DNA of 6,954 nt from an uncultured bacterium (GTDB lineage Bacteria; Actinomycetota; Coriobacteriia; Coriobacteriales; Coriobacteriaceae). The notes beneath the pieces were generated by a model that was not told where the DNA came from, searched no databases, and saw nothing but the letters and a program-made list of their open reading frames with translations. A program made the position numbers and the translations under genes. This document shows, one piece after another, positions 5,816 to 6,954 of the stretch. How positions within the stretch are numbered: the stretch's first letter is position 1; every line of letters starts with the position of its first letter. The stretch covers positions 1 through 6,954 of the forward strand of contig CAJMSV010000086.1 of NCBI GenBank assembly GCA_905216175.1. Direction: 5' to 3'.

Positions 5816-5816
5816 T
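5800..5816. promoter_or_regulatory. Interrupted palindrome over the -10 box (candidate operator)
   Basis: AATCGT (5800-5805) and ACGATT (5811-5816) are perfect reverse complements separated by GTCGG. It has the same 6-5-6 layout as the dyad at 5759-5775 and lies 41 bases downstream of it. A protein bound here would block RNA polymerase. The sequence does not match an operator I recognise. Confidence 0.35.
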
Positions 5817-5899
5817 ACGGCGCCTTAGGGATGGAGCCGTCTACGCGGTCTGGCCCTTTACGTTTGAGCTGCTGAATCGTTGTTTTGGAGCATGTTTTT

Positions 5900-6838
5900 A
5901 TGCCGACGTCGTTGACCGAACTTTTTTCGCCCGCCTGCCATTTGTGTCCGCGCCGTTGCGGTGCGGCGCGCGATGAGGGCGCGCGCGGCGTATGCGGTGC
6001 TAACGACACGCTCAGGGTGGCCCGCGCGGCGCTTCATATGTGGGAGGAGCCGCCTATCTCGGGCGAGGCCGGTTCGGGCACGATCTTCTTTAGCGGTTGC
6101 TCGCTTAAATGTATCTACTGCCAGAACCACGAGATCTCGACCGGCAATTTTGGCCTTGAGATTTCGTCTGAGCGCCTGGTCGAGATTATGCTGGAACTGC
6201 AGGACCAGGGTGCCAACAACATCAATTTGGTGACGGCGACGCACTATGCGCACCTGTTGCCTGCCGCGATTGCCGCGGCACGGGCGCGCGGGCTGGTCAT
6301 CCCGATCGTCTACAACACGAGCGGTTATGAGCGCGCGAGCGCCGTGGCTGCCTTGGGTGACCTGGTTGATGTGTGGCTCACCGACTTTAAATATGCCGAT
6401 GCGGCGCTTGCGCAGTCGCTCTCTCATATAAAGGACTACCCACGTGTGGCCGTGTCAGGCCTGGCTCAGATGGCGCGCGAGATCGAGCGCCGCGGGGGAG
6501 AGCTGGTGGACGAGGACGGGCTCATGAAGCGCGGCATGATTGTGCGCCATCTGGTGCTGCCGGGGCATGCAGACGATTCATGCCGCGTGCTGGACCTGGT
6601 GTGGCAGACGGTGGGCGATGTGCCGATCTCGGTCATGAACCAGTACACGCCCAATGCGCTCATGCGCGAGCAGGGCGGCGACCTGGCGCGTGCCGTGACG
6701 CGCGAGGAGTACGAGCAGGTACTCGACCATGCCGATGACCTGGGCTTTACGACGATGTTTTGGCAAGAAGGCGGAGCGGTAGACGAGAGCTTTACCCCGG
6801 CGTTCGACACCACCGGCGTCCTCACCAGCGCAAAGTAG
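5900..6838 (+). CDS. PflX-like radical SAM protein (pyruvate formate-lyase activase homologue)
   Basis: This belongs to the radical SAM superfamily, which cleaves S-adenosylmethionine with a [4Fe-4S] cluster to start radical chemistry. The protein resembles the PflX group (COG1313), homologues of pyruvate formate-lyase activating enzyme whose substrate is not established. At 312 residues the length fits. The cluster motif C-x3-C-x2-C is CSLKCIYC (Cys67, Cys71, Cys74), preceded by GTIFFSG (60-66). An N-terminal extra cysteine set, CHLCPRRC (Cys13, Cys16, Cys20) and VCG (Cys32), suggests a second metal or Fe-S site and is typical of this group. Later blocks include NLVTATHY (109-116), NTSGYE (139-144), DVWLTDFKY (157-165), MNQYTP (246-251) and the C-terminal FDTTGV (302-307). 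ATG 5900 is preferred because GGAG (5887-5890) lies 9 bases upstream; TTG 5885 is an alternative adding 5 residues. No glycyl-radical enzyme gene is adjacent, so the partner is unknown. Confidence 0.9.
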   Translation: MPTSLTELFSPACHLCPRRCGAARDEGARGVCGANDTLRVARAALHMWEEPPISGEAGSGTIFFSGCSLKCIYCQNHEISTGNFGLEISSERLVEIMLELQDQGANNINLVTATHYAHLLPAAIAAARARGLVIPIVYNTSGYERASAVAALGDLVDVWLTDFKYADAALAQSLSHIKDYPRVAVSGLAQMAREIERRGGELVDEDGLMKRGMIVRHLVLPGHADDSCRVLDLVWQTVGDVPISVMNQYTPNALMREQGGDLARAVTREEYEQVLDHADDLGFTTMFWQEGGAVDESFTPAFDTTGVLTSAK

Positions 6839-6954
6839 CGCGTTCGCCGATGATTTTTCTGGGACGGGGATTAAAAAAGGCTCTGTTAGACCAGGATTGA
6901 CATACATGTGTCCCCACGGTGCCATATCGTTGACCCCGTAGACCGCGATGATGG
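6839..6954. other. Window tail without a recognisable gene
   Basis: No gene or clear terminator is seen after the radical SAM stop. A perfect TTGACA (6897-6902) could be the -35 box of a gene beyond the window, but the nearest -10-like hexamer, CATATC (6923-6928), is 20 bases away, which is long. The short inverted pair ACGG (6916-6919) / CCGT (6936-6939) is weak. Confidence 0.25.

Larger units (their letters stand above)
5375..5899. other. Divergent intergenic region of about 525 bp
   Basis: There is no credible gene in this lower-GC gap between two divergent genes; the short open frames (minus 5409-5591, minus 5815-6009) lack ribosome binding sites and family features. It contains several inverted repeats. 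GCCATGC (5419-5425) / GCATAGC (5433-5439) would form a hairpin in the leader of the minus-strand gene. GTGCA (5466-5470) / TGCAC (5477-5481) and CCATA (5551-5555) / TATGG (5563-5567) are shorter. CAAGTTT (5596-5602) / AAACTTG (5621-5627) extends with bulges to about 5589-5633. TCCGC GGGGG GCGGA spans 5733-5747. A possible minus-strand -10 box TATTAT (5451-5446) lies 72 bases before the start of the transferase gene, without a good -35. The plus-strand promoter and dyads near 5759-5816 are listed separately. Confidence 0.5.

Noticed and set aside
5375..5899. Known riboswitch classes (cyclic di-GMP, cyclic di-AMP, cobalamin, TPP) in the divergent gap
   Set aside because: Fragments such as GCGCAAAGGGC (5424-5434) only loosely resemble riboswitch cores; the surrounding conserved blocks are missing on both strands.
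6897..6928. Promoter for a gene beyond the right edge
   Set aside because: TTGACA is perfect but the -10-like hexamer is 20 bases away and no downstream gene is visible, so it is mentioned only in the tail description.

Overview
The window (6954 bases, GC-rich coding DNA) carries seven protein genes that read as ordinary chromosome from an anaerobic, high-GC Gram-positive gut bacterium. Gene content and codon style (GC-rich third positions, a stand-alone B3/B4 editing-domain protein, a MarR regulator beside a DegV protein, a PflX-type radical SAM protein) suggest Coriobacteriia, for example a Collinsella relative. That placement is an inference from recognition, not a database result. No phage, plasmid, CRISPR, rRNA or tRNA signal was found.

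Layout. Positions 1-2572 hold four plus-strand genes: a B3/B4-domain protein whose 5' end lies outside the window, a MarR-type regulator (749-1198), a DegV fatty-acid-binding protein (1318-2172) and a small MGMT-family protein (2252-2572). Positions 2573-2965 are a gene-free gap between converging genes, with strong plus-strand hairpins and a minus-strand terminator. Positions 2966-5374 hold two minus-strand genes: trpS and a WecA/TagO-like polyprenyl-phosphate sugar-phosphate transferase. Positions 5375-5899 are a long, lower-GC divergent gap. Positions 5900-6838 encode a PflX-like radical SAM protein on the plus strand, and the last 116 bases hold no recognisable gene.

The most distinctive feature is a family of three near-identical palindromes (600-644, 2179-2222, 2585-2629), each just downstream of a plus-strand stop codon. 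All share the same stem and the same GGTC upstream flank, but the 9-base loop is reverse-complemented in the middle copy. They look like dispersed extragenic palindromes that could also act as terminators. A second candidate is a run of three adjacent hairpins at 2731-2860. The middle one exposes a C-rich, anti-Shine-Dalgarno-like loop and the last is a strong GC stem, so the run could be an unannotated small RNA.

The genes do not form one pathway. MarR and DegV may be functionally linked, since DegV/FakB proteins carry fatty acids and some MarR proteins control lipid genes. trpS and the sugar-phosphate transferase are housekeeping translation and cell-envelope genes. The radical SAM gene has its own candidate promoter, flanked and overlapped by two 17-bp interrupted palindromes.
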